Assembly (NCBI RefSeq): GCF_043555985.1
Contig: NZ_JBIGIC010000002.1
Span: 124,001 to 188,000 of the forward strand
Length of the DNA stretch: 64,000 bases
Source of the DNA: Pelomonas candidula
GTDB lineage: Bacteria > Pseudomonadota > Gammaproteobacteria > Burkholderiales > Burkholderiaceae_C
Direction of reading: 5' to 3'
Under the pieces are notes generated by a model that worked only from the letters and a program-made list of their open reading frames with translations, was not told the DNA's origin and ran no database searches. Position numbers and translations under genes: made by a program. Below are positions 9,177-21,162 of the stretch, one piece after another. The stretch's first letter is position 1, and the number at the start of each line of letters is the position of its first letter.

Positions 9177-9218
9177 GGCGCTGACGTAACGGCCCTTCAC
9201 AGCCGCTGAGTGCCGCGC

Positions 9219-9722
9219 TCAAGGCTGCGCCCCTAGCGTGACCAGCGCTGTGACCAGCGTTGCAGCGTGCAGGAGGGTGTGCTCGAGGTTGGGAACGATC
9301 CGCCCCGGCCTCGCGGGCAGCAGGGTCGTCGTGACGGCGTGAATGCGCTGGTGCACGGCCAGCCAGCGCCCTAGCGTGTCGCCGCCCTGGAAGTCGGAAG
9401 TGCCGAGGGCGAGCAACCCGTTGTAGAGGCGGCGCCACGCTCCCTGGGGCACGAAGAGGTACGGCACCCACCAGATGACGAGCTCGATGCCGAAGAGGAC
9501 GAAGTAGTAGACGCAGGCGTAGCGAAGCAGCACGGGGATGCCGAGCGCGGTACCCGCCACCGCCAGCCCCATCAGCAGCATGTTGACGCCCATCTCGACG
9601 CCCCGCTCCTTGCGCGAGTAAAAGCGGGCCCCATTGAACGGGAAGAAGTCGACGAAGGTCGTCACCTGGTGGTAAGCCAGCAGCGCCACCTGGCAGCCGA
9701 CGGCGAGGATGGCTTGCTTCAC
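9219..9722 (-). CDS. Integron cassette gene 3: multi-pass membrane protein of unknown function
   Basis: 167 residues with a GTG start at 9722, three nucleotides past the R' core site of the attC at 9726-9783, as expected for a cassette gene. Three to four hydrophobic segments are visible, about 3-25, 48-67, 70-90 and 150-165, separated by basic loops. I recognise no family. The cassette should end in its own attC with an R'' of GACTAAC; none is found between 9177 and 9260, so the distal end seems eroded or lost. It ends 42 nt from the convergent GH13 gene. Confidence 0.6.
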   Translation of the reverse strand: MKQAILAVGCQVALLAYHQVTTFVDFFPFNGARFYSRKERGVEMGVNMLLMGLAVAGTALGIPVLLRYACVYYFVLFGIELVIWWVPYLFVPQGAWRRLYNGLLALGTSDFQGGDTLGRWLAVHQRIHAVTTTLLPARPGRIVPNLEHTLLHAATLVTALVTLGAQP

Positions 9723-9725
9723 ACG

Positions 9726-9783
9726 GACTAACGTCGAAGCTCAGCGGGACGCCGAAGGCGTCCGCTGCAGTGCGGGGTTGGGC
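9726..9783 (-). other. attC recombination site of cassette 2
   Basis: On the minus strand the 58-bp site starts with R'' GCCCAAC (plus 9777-9783, consensus RYYYAAC) and ends with R' GTTAGTC (plus 9726-9732, one base off GTTRRRY). The inner stem pairs CAGCGGACGCC with GGCGTCCCGCTG around a TTC loop (9742-9767), perfect except for one unpaired C, the extrahelical base typical of attC hairpins. The R'' is the exact complement of the TTGGGC that opens cassette 2 at 10184-10190. The gene at 9785 stops one nucleotide before the site. Confidence 0.82.
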
Positions 9784-9784
9784 G

Positions 9785-10177
9785 TCAGCGCGAATAGTGG
9801 CACGTGATCTTCCGCACAGTGCCGGACGTGTCCGCGATGAACGAAATTTCCGGAAAGCCACCTCCACGTCGCCCTGCGGGGGTAGGGCTGGTTAGGAAGT
9901 AACTCGCTGAAGCCCCGGCCTCGAAGCTTGTTGGGAAGAAGCCCGCCGAATTCTTCATCTCGAAGTCTGGCTTCGGCAGTGCGGCGACGACCTCTACCAA
10001 CTTAAAGCCGTTCAATTGATCCAGATTGGCTGGGCACGCATAGTCCGTCCGTGTGCCCATAGGCAGTGATCGAGCCCTGGTTAGGTCGGCACTCAACTGT
10101 GCAAGAAGGGGATGCAAATCGGCGGCGGCGGCTTGCGCCATCACGAGCAATCCTATGCAACCTGCAATGATCTTCAT
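9785..10177 (-). CDS. Integron cassette gene 2: small exported protein, unknown
   Basis: 130 residues from ATG 10177, which follows the attC core GTTGGGC by 6 nt; a TTG at 10189 lies inside the attC and is not credible. A signal peptide (1-18, MKIIAG to AQAAAA) precedes a soluble domain with two cysteines (in 'DYACPANLDQLNGFKLVEVV' and near the end, 'ITCHYSR'). No family recognised. The layout (core site, gene, stop, attC) is that of a complete mobile cassette of about 460 bp. Confidence 0.65.
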   Translation of the reverse strand: MKIIAGCIGLLVMAQAAAADLHPLLAQLSADLTRARSLPMGTRTDYACPANLDQLNGFKLVEVVAALPKPDFEMKNSAGFFPTSFEAGASASYFLTSPTPAGRRGGGFPEISFIADTSGTVRKITCHYSR

Positions 10178-10183
10178 CGTGAT

Positions 10184-10240
10184 GCCCAACGTCGGCGCTC
10201 AGCGGGCGGCGTAGCCGTCCGCTGCAGCAAAAGGTTGAAC
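10184..10240 (-). other. attC recombination site of cassette 1
   Basis: The 57-bp site on the minus strand starts with R'' GTTCAAC (plus 10234-10240) and ends with R' GTTGGGC (plus 10184-10190); both fit the attC core consensus. The inner stem pairs CAGCGGACGGC with GCCGCCCGCTG around a TAC loop (10200-10224) with one mismatch. It shares CTGCAGCGGACG and CCGCTGAGC with the attC at 9726. R'' is the exact complement of GTTGAAC at 10632-10638, where cassette 1 begins. It overlaps the last 42 nt of the cassette 1 gene. Confidence 0.85.
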
Positions 10241-10627
10241 GGATTCATGGAATTCCACTCGCATGAAACTGAACTCCACGGCTCCCTCGCAGGGGACCTC
10301 GCCGACATCGATGCGGAAGCCTAGAACTTCGATGATGCCGGCCGCTTGGTCCACCACATGGCCAACGCCACGATACGCATACGGACCGATTTTCTCCATC
10401 CGCTCGACAGATCGTTGCGCTTTCAGGTCTTCAGGCCAGTCCGAGAGGTGGGCAGCTTGAATCTCTGCGTCGAGAGCGGACAAGGCGTTTTCGACCAGTT
10501 CGCCTTCTGCTAAGTCACGCGCAAAGCAGAAAGCCTCGATCTGGCCGTGCGCGCTGCGAAGCGTCACAGACGCGCAATCATCACCGGGCGAATACGGCTC
10601 GACGCGATCAACAAGCAGCGTTTTCAT
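10199..10627 (-). CDS. Integron cassette gene 1: hypothetical protein
   Basis: 142 residues, acidic, no signal peptide or membrane segment, no recognised family. The start (ATG 10627) lies 4 nt after the core site GTTGAAC (10632-10638). The gene end overlaps its attC, a common arrangement that makes the last 14 residues ('FAAADGYAAR' at the tail) the translation of the recombination site. As the first cassette next to the former attI, it would be the one best expressed from a cassette promoter in or near the intI region. Confidence 0.6.
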   Translation of the reverse strand: MKTLLVDRVEPYSPGDDCASVTLRSAHGQIEAFCFARDLAEGELVENALSALDAEIQAAHLSDWPEDLKAQRSVERMEKIGPYAYRGVGHVVDQAAGIIEVLGFRIDVGEVPCEGAVEFSFMRVEFHESVQPFAAADGYAAR

Positions 10628-10631
10628 AGCC

Positions 10632-10638
10632 GTTCAAC
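10632..10638 (-). other. Probable attI core site, first cassette junction
   Basis: GTTGAAC on the minus strand fits GTTRRRY and marks the left edge of the array next to the intI remnant. No matching RYYYAAC R'' is found upstream at the attC spacing, which argues that this is the attI side rather than another attC. About 200 bp (10628-10832) separate cassette 1 from the intI start, a usual length for an attI plus divergent promoter region. Confidence 0.55.
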
Positions 10639-10746
10639 GTGTTCTCGGGAGACAGCCGGCGCCTCCCATGCAGGCGCGCTGCGCCCTAAAAATGCGGGTA
10701 CGTCAATACTCAAGTGCTTGATTCATCGGGGCTCTTCCTGGTTTTT

Positions 10747-10762
10747 ATGTATTTTTATACAG
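10747..10762. promoter_or_regulatory. LexA-box-like site upstream of the intI remnant
   Basis: ATGTATTTTTATACAG matches the LexA consensus CTGTATATATATACAG at 13 of 16 positions, with an intact ACAG half and one change in the CTGT half. It lies about 70 bp before the intI start, in the most AT-rich part of the region. Many integron integrase promoters are LexA-controlled, so the site fits a formerly SOS-regulated intI. Confidence 0.6.
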
Positions 10763-10832
10763 CATTAAATTTCTAACAAAAGCGGCGCGTCGTTACAAGT
10801 TCTCGCCGAGGCCGCTCGCCCCTGGGAGTTTC

Positions 10833-11083
10833 ATGATGCCAGCCCCGTTGCCTGCCCTGCCACCTCGGAAACACCTCCGGCCCAACCGCTCCGTCGACTT
10901 GCCGCCGTTGCGCGCGACGAGGTTGCTAGATCAGTTGCGGGAACGGCTGCGGCCCATGCACTAAAGCTTGCGCACGGAGGAGGTGTATGCCTACTGGGTC
11001 AAGGCCTTCATCCGCCTCCATGGCCTGCGGCATCCCGCCGAACTGGGCGGGCTGAAGATGGAAGCGTTGCTGACAAGCCCGAC
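10833..11083 (+). pseudogene. intI: Truncated integron integrase (intI remnant)
   Basis: From ATG 10833 the frame reads through 'RATRLLDQLRERLRPMH', a TAA at 10962-10964, then 'SLRTEEVYAYWVKAFIRLHG' and 'LRHPAELGGLKMEALL'. This is the N-terminal SAM-like DNA-binding domain of integron integrases (compare the family pattern LLDQ..R.R..HYS.RTE.AY..W...FI.FHG.RHP.E), and the TAA replaces the expected Tyr codon (one base change). Homology stops at about 11083; the whole catalytic domain with the Arg, His-x-x-Arg and Tyr residues is missing. It diverges from the cassette genes, the standard integron layout. Confidence 0.85.
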
Positions 11084-11637
11084 GAATCTGGTTGACAGCG
11101 ACCATCGAGATGGCCGGACCAGCAAAGCTTCGAGCTCGCTCCGCGAAGGAAGAGGCGCTCCGCCTTCATGGGCTCACCCGTTACCGCAGCCCATACCACC
11201 CGGCCATTCGATCTCATGCGCCCAGATCGCACCATCATCTTGTATCCATCGCCGCCGTCGCCGGCGGTCTCCCGCACGCGGAACGAGCCGTCAGGCTCGA
11301 CGGTGTAGGTGGCTTCATAGTCACCGTCGGCCGCGATGAATCTCATCGGCCCAGACCAAGCATGCAAAGGGGCCAGGGAACTCCGGTCGATCAACGAGGC
11401 AGTAGGCGCCCATCCCTCACCCAAATGGTTTCGGATCTTTGTCCACGACGCTGAGCGCTCAATCGGTGTACTGACGATTAACGGAGGCAGATGGACGAGG
11501 GCAGCCCCGTGCGGCTCGGTAGCCAACGAAATCGCATCTGCATGGGTAACGGCTTGCTCAGCAGCAACCGCGGGCATGAGGACACCGAGTACGCATGCGC
11601 CTGCGACCAGGGCGAAGTGGATGGGCCTGAATTGCAT
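11008..11637 (-). CDS. Exported hypothetical protein whose 3' end runs antisense into the intI remnant
   Basis: 209 residues from ATG 11637 (MQFRPIHFALVAG...), chosen because it starts a clear signal peptide (cleavage near residue 26, 'AVAAEQA'); a start at 11679 would add 14 residues before it. The body contains 'MRFIAADGDYEATYTVEPDG' and 'RETAGDGGDGYKMMV', suggesting a beta-rich periplasmic protein, but no family is recognised. About the last 22-24 residues are encoded opposite the intI remnant and look like a by-product of the junction near 11083, so the native C-terminus was probably lost or replaced. Expression is not established. Confidence 0.5.
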   Translation of the reverse strand: MQFRPIHFALVAGACVLGVLMPAVAAEQAVTHADAISLATEPHGAALVHLPPLIVSTPIERSASWTKIRNHLGEGWAPTASLIDRSSLAPLHAWSGPMRFIAADGDYEATYTVEPDGSFRVRETAGDGGDGYKMMVRSGRMRSNGRVVWAAVTGEPMKAERLFLRGASSKLCWSGHLDGRCQPDSSGLSATLPSSARPVRRDAAGHGGG

Positions 11638-11763
11638 GACGCCGAGTGTCGGAGATGACGCATGAATACGGGCTGACACACTTCCTCGCCTCCGCCGATT
11701 GTGGAATTCAGGGGCCGCACGGGCTGAGTAGACCGCCCCCTTCAGCGCCCCGACAGCCTCTCA

Positions 11764-11985
11764 CTACCGCTGCCGATCAATCTGCAAACCACACACCACG
11801 CACCGATGCTGACGCCGTGCGCAGGTGTCGCAGAGCTTCCAGGCGTTGTTGCGGTAGTGGCGCTCATTGCCCACACTTTGCCCGTCCCATCTTTCGCCGC
11901 ATTCGGGACAGGTGCCGAACGACCTGACTGTCACTGCACCTTCGCACGTCTCGCTGCAATAGAGCTCAGGGTTGTTCGTCGACAT
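11764..11985 (-). CDS. Small zinc-ribbon-like protein
   Basis: 73 residues with four Cys pairs or near-pairs: 'YCSETCEG', 'GTCPECGERW', 'LCDTCARRQHRCVVCG'. The spacing suggests two zinc-binding knuckles. No ribosome site is obvious before ATG 11985 and no family is recognised. It sits between two other unknown minus-strand genes in the accessory stretch right of the integron remnant. The gap 11638-11763 to its left shows no gene or convincing attC. Confidence 0.5.
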   Translation of the reverse strand: MSTNNPELYCSETCEGAVTVRSFGTCPECGERWDGQSVGNERHYRNNAWKLCDTCARRQHRCVVCGLQIDRQR

Positions 11986-12048
11986 GGGAACGAATCGTCA
12001 GCCGCAGCGATATTTCACGCAACACGCGGCAAGCCGGGTCACGTCGCC

Positions 12049-12465
12049 TCAAGGCGCACACCGCACGCCGATGGGCGCAGGCTTCAGGGCCTCGTGCTCG
12101 CTCGCCAGGTGCCAGCGATACACGCCCGGCCCGAGCATCGTGATCGCCCATTCGCCGGCAAGCGGATCGGAGGGCTCGCTGTGGCCCTTGAATTGCACGT
12201 ACAGCGAATGCTCGTCGCTGCGGGTGACGTCCAGGTCCAGCGTCTCGCTGGCGCGGGCCTTCAACTTCTGCTGGATGGCGATGACCAGGTGCTGGCCATC
12301 GGCCGACAGGTCGAAGCGCTGATACCGGTTGGAGGGCGTGCAGGCGTAGCGGCTGTGCAGGCTTTCCGCCCACAGGCCCGCCAAATCGGCGCGGTCGAAC
12401 GCCGAGGCTTGCTGCGACGCTCCCAGCACGACGAGCACCCCGACGGCAATGAATGGCAGGCGCAT
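12049..12465 (-). CDS. Exported hypothetical protein
   Basis: 138 residues from ATG 12465, preceded by AAGGGGG at good spacing; the much longer open frame upstream is antisense to malQ and is not coding. A signal peptide (1-22, ending QASA) precedes 'DRADLAGLWAESLHSRYACTPSNRYQRFDLSADG', and later 'YVQFKGH' and 'WHLASEHEAL', a lipocalin-like alternation without a recognised domain. Two cysteines (in 'YACTP' and 'GVRCAP') may form a disulfide. It lies 98 nt downstream of malQ on the same strand and could be read with it, though its content does not point to sugar use. Confidence 0.6.
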   Translation of the reverse strand: MRLPFIAVGVLVVLGASQQASAFDRADLAGLWAESLHSRYACTPSNRYQRFDLSADGQHLVIAIQQKLKARASETLDLDVTRSDEHSLYVQFKGHSEPSDPLAGEWAITMLGPGVYRWHLASEHEALKPAPIGVRCAP

Positions 12466-12563
12466 GACGCCCCCTTCTGCGGTTGAAACGGCGTGATCGT
12501 ACGCGGCAGGGCGCGTGAGGCGCCGATGATCCGGCGCCCGCCTCCCGCGCGGCGGCCCCCGCG

Positions 12564-14071
12564 TCAGGCCGGCAGCTTCAGCAACTCGAACGGCCCACGG
12601 CCGGACGCCGCCGTGATGAGGCCCAGCACGCGCGTCGGTTCGCTGCCGATCCAGTCCCAGTGGAAGCGCCAGCCCCAGTTGCCGCCCAGCACGCCGGGCA
12701 CGTTCATGCGATGTTCGGAGCCCAGGCCCAGCACGTCCTGCAGCGGGTAGACGGCCGTGTTGGCCACGGAGTTGGCGCAGGCGCGGATCATGGCCCAGTG
12801 CACGTCGTGCTCGCCGCACGCGAGATAGGAGCCGGCAAACGCGCGCTCGCGGGCCTTGGCCTGGTTCCACCAGCCGCGCACGGTGTCGTTGTCGTGCGTG
12901 CCGGTGTAGGCCACCGATGCGGTGGGCCACATGTGCGGCAGGAACTCGTGGTCGCCCTCGGCGCCGAAGGCGAACTGCAGGATCTTCATGCCGGGAAAGC
13001 CGCAGCCGTCGCGCAGCTCGTGCACATCGTCGGTGATGAAGCCCAGGTCCTCGGCCACGATGGGCAGCTCGCCCAGTGCCGACTTGATGGCCTCGAACAG
13101 CGCCATGCCGGGGCCGGTCTTCCACTCGCCGCGCTTGGCGTCGGGGCTGTCGCCGGGGATCTCGTAGTAGCCGGCAAAGCCGCGGAAGTGGTCGATGCGG
13201 AATACGTCGGCCTGGCTCAGCGCGCGCTTCACGCGGGCCGTCCACCAAGCGTAGTTCTCCTCGGCCATCTTGTCCCAGCGGTACAGCGGGTTGCCCCAGC
13301 GCTGGCCCAGCGGGCCCAGGTCATCGGGCGGCACGCCGGCGACGACGGTGGTCTGGAAGTTCTCGTCCAGCGAGTACAGGTCGGGGCGCGACCAGCAGTC
13401 GGCGCTGTCGTGCGCGACGAAGATGGGCAGGTCACCCATGAGGTGCACGCCACGCTCGTTGGCGTAGGCCTTGAGCGCGCCGATCTGCACGTCGAACTGC
13501 CACTGCACGAACTGCCAGAAGGCGATCTCGTCGGCGTAGTCCTTGCGGGCCTGGGCGATGGCAGCGGGCTCGCGCTTCTTGAGGCCTTCGCTCCACTCCC
13601 ACCACGGCTGGCCGTTCAGCGGCGAGCGGATGGCCATGAACAGCACGTAGTCGTCCAGCCAGCTCTGCGCCTCCAGGCACCACTTGCCAAAGGCGATGCG
13701 GTCGGCGTCTGCCGCGTTGGCGAAGAAACCCTTGGCGGCCTCGCGCAGCTGCTGCTCGCGCCACGGCGTCACGCGGCCATAGTCGACATGCTCGCCGTTG
13801 AAGTGCGGCACGTCGGGTTGCTTCAGCCAGCCCTTGGCGATCAGCGGCTCCAGCGCCACCATCCATTGGCTGCCGGCAAAGGCGGACACGCCCTGGTAGG
13901 GCGAGTCGCCGGGACCGATAGGCGTCGTCGGCAGCAGCTGCCAGACGCTCTGGCCGGCGGACTGCAGCCAGTCGACGAAGCGGTAGGCATCGGGGCCGAA
14001 GTCGCCCATGCCGTGCGGGCCGGGCAGCGAGGTGATGTGCAGCAGCACACCGGAGGAGCGTTGGTTGAGAT

Positions 14072-14075
<4 letters not shown>
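12564..14075 (-). CDS. malQ: 4-alpha-glucanotransferase (amylomaltase, GH77)
   Basis: 503 residues from ATG 14075; the ATG overlaps the glgX stop by four bases, fixing the start. It moves glucan segments between maltodextrins, making longer chains for the phosphorylase and releasing glucose. GH77 landmarks are 'SSGVLLHITSLPGPHGMGDFG' at the N-terminus, 'SPYQGVSAFAG' (58-68), nucleophile D295 in 'VFRIDHFRGF', acid/base E342 in 'VAEDLG', and D395 in 'GTHDND'. The length matches the short plant/Thermus-type amylomaltases rather than the longer E. coli MalQ. Cytoplasmic; last gene of the glgP-glgB-glgX-malQ operon. Confidence 0.95.
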
Positions 14076-16150
<2,075 letters not shown>

Positions 16151-16167
16151 GGACTGCAGACTCAGTT

Positions 16168-18345
16168 TCAGATCGGGACGAAGAAAAGCGTGGCCAGGGG
16201 TGGCAGGTTGATCGTGATGGACAGGCGCTTGCCATGCGCCGGCTGGGCCTGCACCGGCAGGCCGGCGGCGGCGACGCCGTTGCCCATGTTGCTGCCACCG
16301 TAGTAGGCCGAATCGGTGTTGAGCGCTTCCTTCCAGGCCGTCACGCCGTCGGGCACGCCCAGCGAGTAGCCCTCGCGCGGCACCGGCGTCATGTTGCAGA
16401 CGACGATGACCATGCGGCCCGTGCCGTCGCGGCGCACCCAGGCGTAGATGGAATGCTCGGCGTCGTGCGCGCTGATCCACTCGAAGCCGCCGGCCTCGCA
16501 GTCCAGCCGGTGCAGTGCGGACTGCTCGCGGTAGAGCTTGTTGAGGTCGCGCACCAGGCGCTGCACGCCCGCGTGGCGGTCGTCCTCCAGCAGGCCCCAG
16601 GGCAGGCCCTCGGCATGGTTCCACTCGTTGCGCTGCGCGAACTCCTGGCCCATGAACAGCAGCTTCTTGCCGGGATGGCCCCACATGAAGCCGTAGTAGG
16701 CGCGCAGGTTGGCGAACTTCTGCCAGTCGTCGCCCGGCATCTTGGAAAGCATCGAGCCCTTGCCGTGCACGACCTCGTCGTGCGAGATCGGCAGCATGAA
16801 GTTCTCGCTGAACGCGTAGATCAGGCCGAAGGTCATCTTGTCGTGATGCCAGCGGCGGTTGATCGGGTCCTCGGCCATGTAGCGCAAGGTGTCGTTCATC
16901 CAGCCCATGTTCCACTTGTAGTGAAAGCCCAGGCCGCCCGCGTACGTGGGCGCCGAGACGCCGGGGAAGCTGGTGCTTTCCTCGGCCACGGTGATCGCGC
17001 CTTCGATCTCGCCGACATGCTCGTTCATCTCGCGCAGCATCGAGATGGCTTCGAGGTTCTCGCGGCCACCGCGGATGTTGGGAATCCACTCGCCGGCAGG
17101 CCGCGAGTAGTCGCGATAGAGCATGCTGGCGACAGCGTCCACGCGCAGGCCATCCACGCCCCAGCGCTCGATCCAGTACAGCGCGCTGCCGATCAGGAAC
17201 TGGCGCACCTCGGTGCGGCCGAAGTTGTAGATCAGCGTGTTCCAGTCGCGGTGGAAGCCTTCCTTGGGGTCGGCGTACTCGTAGATGCGCGTGCCGTCGA
17301 ACTCGGCCAGGCCGTGCGCGTCCATCGGGAAGTGCGCGGGCACCCAGTCCAGCAACAGACCCAGGCCCGCGTCGTGGCAGGCCTTCACGAAACGAGCGAA
17401 ACCCTCGGGCGGGCCGAAGCGGGCGCTGGGCGCGTACATGCCCAGCGTCTGGTAACCCCAGGAGCCGTCGAACGGGTGCTCGCTGATGGGCATCAGCTGC
17501 AGGTGCGTGAAGCCCAGGTCGGCCACGTAGGCCGGCAGTTGCTCGGCCAGCTCATCCCAGGTCGGGAACTCGCCGGTCAGCGGGCGGCGCCACGACGCCG
17601 CATGCACCTCGTAGACGCTGATGGCCGACTCGCGCCGGTTGGCACGCTCGCGCTGGCGGGGCAGCGCTGTCGGTTCGGGCAAGGGAGCCACGATGCTGGC
17701 GTTGTCCGGCCGCAGCTGGGCGCGGCGGGCGTAGGGGTCGGCCTTCAGCGGCAGCAGCGTGCCGTTGCCGGAGACGATCTCGAACTTGTAGAGATCGCCC
17801 TCGCCCGCGTGTGGCACGAAGATCTCCCACACGCCGGCCATGTGCCGCAGCCGCATCGGGTGGCGGCGGCCGTCCCAGTTGTTGAAGTTGCCGACGACGC
17901 TGACGCGCTTCGCGTTGGGCGCCCAGACGGCGAAGCGCACGCCGCTGACATCACCGTACTGCACGAGGTGAGCGCCCAGGCTCAGGAAGGGGCGGAAGTT
18001 GCGGCCCTCGGCCAGCGCCTTCAGCTCCTCATCACTGAGCTGCGGGTAGAAGTTGTACGGGTCGGCGTAGACGCCTTCCCCGCCCCCGGCCCAGCGCACA
18101 GCCAGCCGGTAGTCGAAGCGGTGCTTGCGGCGCGGTACCTGGGCTTCGAAAAAGCCGGGGCGACGCTGGCCAAGATCGACGATGTGCTTCTTGCTGCCGG
18201 CATCCAGCAGCCCGACCTCAGACGCCCCGGGCAGCAGCACACGCACCCACAGCCGACCACTGTCGTCCGCGTGAAGGCCCAACCGAGCGAAGGGGTCGGC
18301 GTGGCGGCCTGCGAGAAGGGCGTCGAGGTCGGCGTCTGTGAGCAT
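16168..18345 (-). CDS. glgB: 1,4-alpha-glucan branching enzyme
   Basis: 725 residues, the full length of two-N-domain GlgB enzymes. It transfers chain segments to O6 to create glycogen branches. Visible parts are an N1 domain (about 1-100), the CBM48 domain with 'FAVWAPNAKRVSVVGNFNNWDGRRHPM' (138-164), 'YEVHAASWRR' (245-254), 'WGYQTLGMYAPSARFG' (296-311), nucleophile D403 in 'GLRVDAVASMLYRDYSR', acid/base E455 in 'VAEEST', and D523 in 'LPISHDEVVHGKGSM'. Starts 2 nt after the glgP stop, so translation is probably coupled. Confidence 0.97.
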   Translation of the reverse strand: MLTDADLDALLAGRHADPFARLGLHADDSGRLWVRVLLPGASEVGLLDAGSKKHIVDLGQRRPGFFEAQVPRRKHRFDYRLAVRWAGGGEGVYADPYNFYPQLSDEELKALAEGRNFRPFLSLGAHLVQYGDVSGVRFAVWAPNAKRVSVVGNFNNWDGRRHPMRLRHMAGVWEIFVPHAGEGDLYKFEIVSGNGTLLPLKADPYARRAQLRPDNASIVAPLPEPTALPRQRERANRRESAISVYEVHAASWRRPLTGEFPTWDELAEQLPAYVADLGFTHLQLMPISEHPFDGSWGYQTLGMYAPSARFGPPEGFARFVKACHDAGLGLLLDWVPAHFPMDAHGLAEFDGTRIYEYADPKEGFHRDWNTLIYNFGRTEVRQFLIGSALYWIERWGVDGLRVDAVASMLYRDYSRPAGEWIPNIRGGRENLEAISMLREMNEHVGEIEGAITVAEESTSFPGVSAPTYAGGLGFHYKWNMGWMNDTLRYMAEDPINRRWHHDKMTFGLIYAFSENFMLPISHDEVVHGKGSMLSKMPGDDWQKFANLRAYYGFMWGHPGKKLLFMGQEFAQRNEWNHAEGLPWGLLEDDRHAGVQRLVRDLNKLYREQSALHRLDCEAGGFEWISAHDAEHSIYAWVRRDGTGRMVIVVCNMTPVPREGYSLGVPDGVTAWKEALNTDSAYYGGSNMGNGVAAAGLPVQAQPAHGKRLSITINLPPLATLFFVPI

Positions 18346-18347
18346 CG

Positions 18348-20873
<2,526 letters not shown>

Positions 20874-20955
20874 CAGTGCCAGCCCTCGGCGACGAGGACA
20901 AGAATGCTACCGGATAGCAGCGACGCCCGAAGTATCGGGCAGCTCCGGCCCGTTG

Positions 20956-21077
20956 TGTAGTTTGACTACATCGGGAAAACCCGGTTCTATTTGTAAATCG
21001 TTGATTTGCAATGAATTCATGTCAACAAAAGCGAGCAATCTCTGTTGTTGCCGACCTTCATGACAATGTATATTGTC
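20956..21077. promoter_or_regulatory. Operator-rich divergent control region between glgP and malK
   Basis: Within the 289-nt gap (20874-21162) four inverted repeats stand in an unusually AT-rich stretch: TGTAGT-TTG-ACTACA (20956-20970, perfect); TTGTAAATC-GTT-GATTTGCAA arms (20991-21011, one mismatch); ATGAATTCAT (21011-21020); and GACAAT-GTAT-ATTGTC (21062-21077, perfect). The first shares its sequence with the site at 5560-5574. They may bind one or several regulators of the maltodextrin and glycogen operons; assignment is inferred. Confidence 0.6.
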
Positions 21078-21162
21078 TACAAAGACGGGCAAAGACGAGA
21101 AATTTGAGCCCGATTTGGTGAGACAGGCCGGCCCCAAACACCCGGCGACAGAAAGGTTAGAA

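Noticed and set aside
9181..9240. A third attC after cassette 3
   Set aside because: An inner CAGCC/GGCTG pairing exists, but the required R'' GACTAAC is missing and no R' fits, so I do not list it.
10640..10690. An attC between cassette 1 and the intI remnant, because AGGCGC/GCGCCT arms can pair
   Set aside because: No RYYYAAC site lies at the right distance; the region is better explained as attI.
11640..11763. Further cassette boundaries near the zinc-ribbon gene
   Set aside because: No paired core sites were found; the short inverted repeats are no stronger than background at this GC content.
12466..13248. Long minus-strand open frame as an N-terminal extension of the exported protein at 12049
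   Set aside because: It is a shadow of malQ in another frame; the signal peptide and ribosome site at 12465 define the gene.
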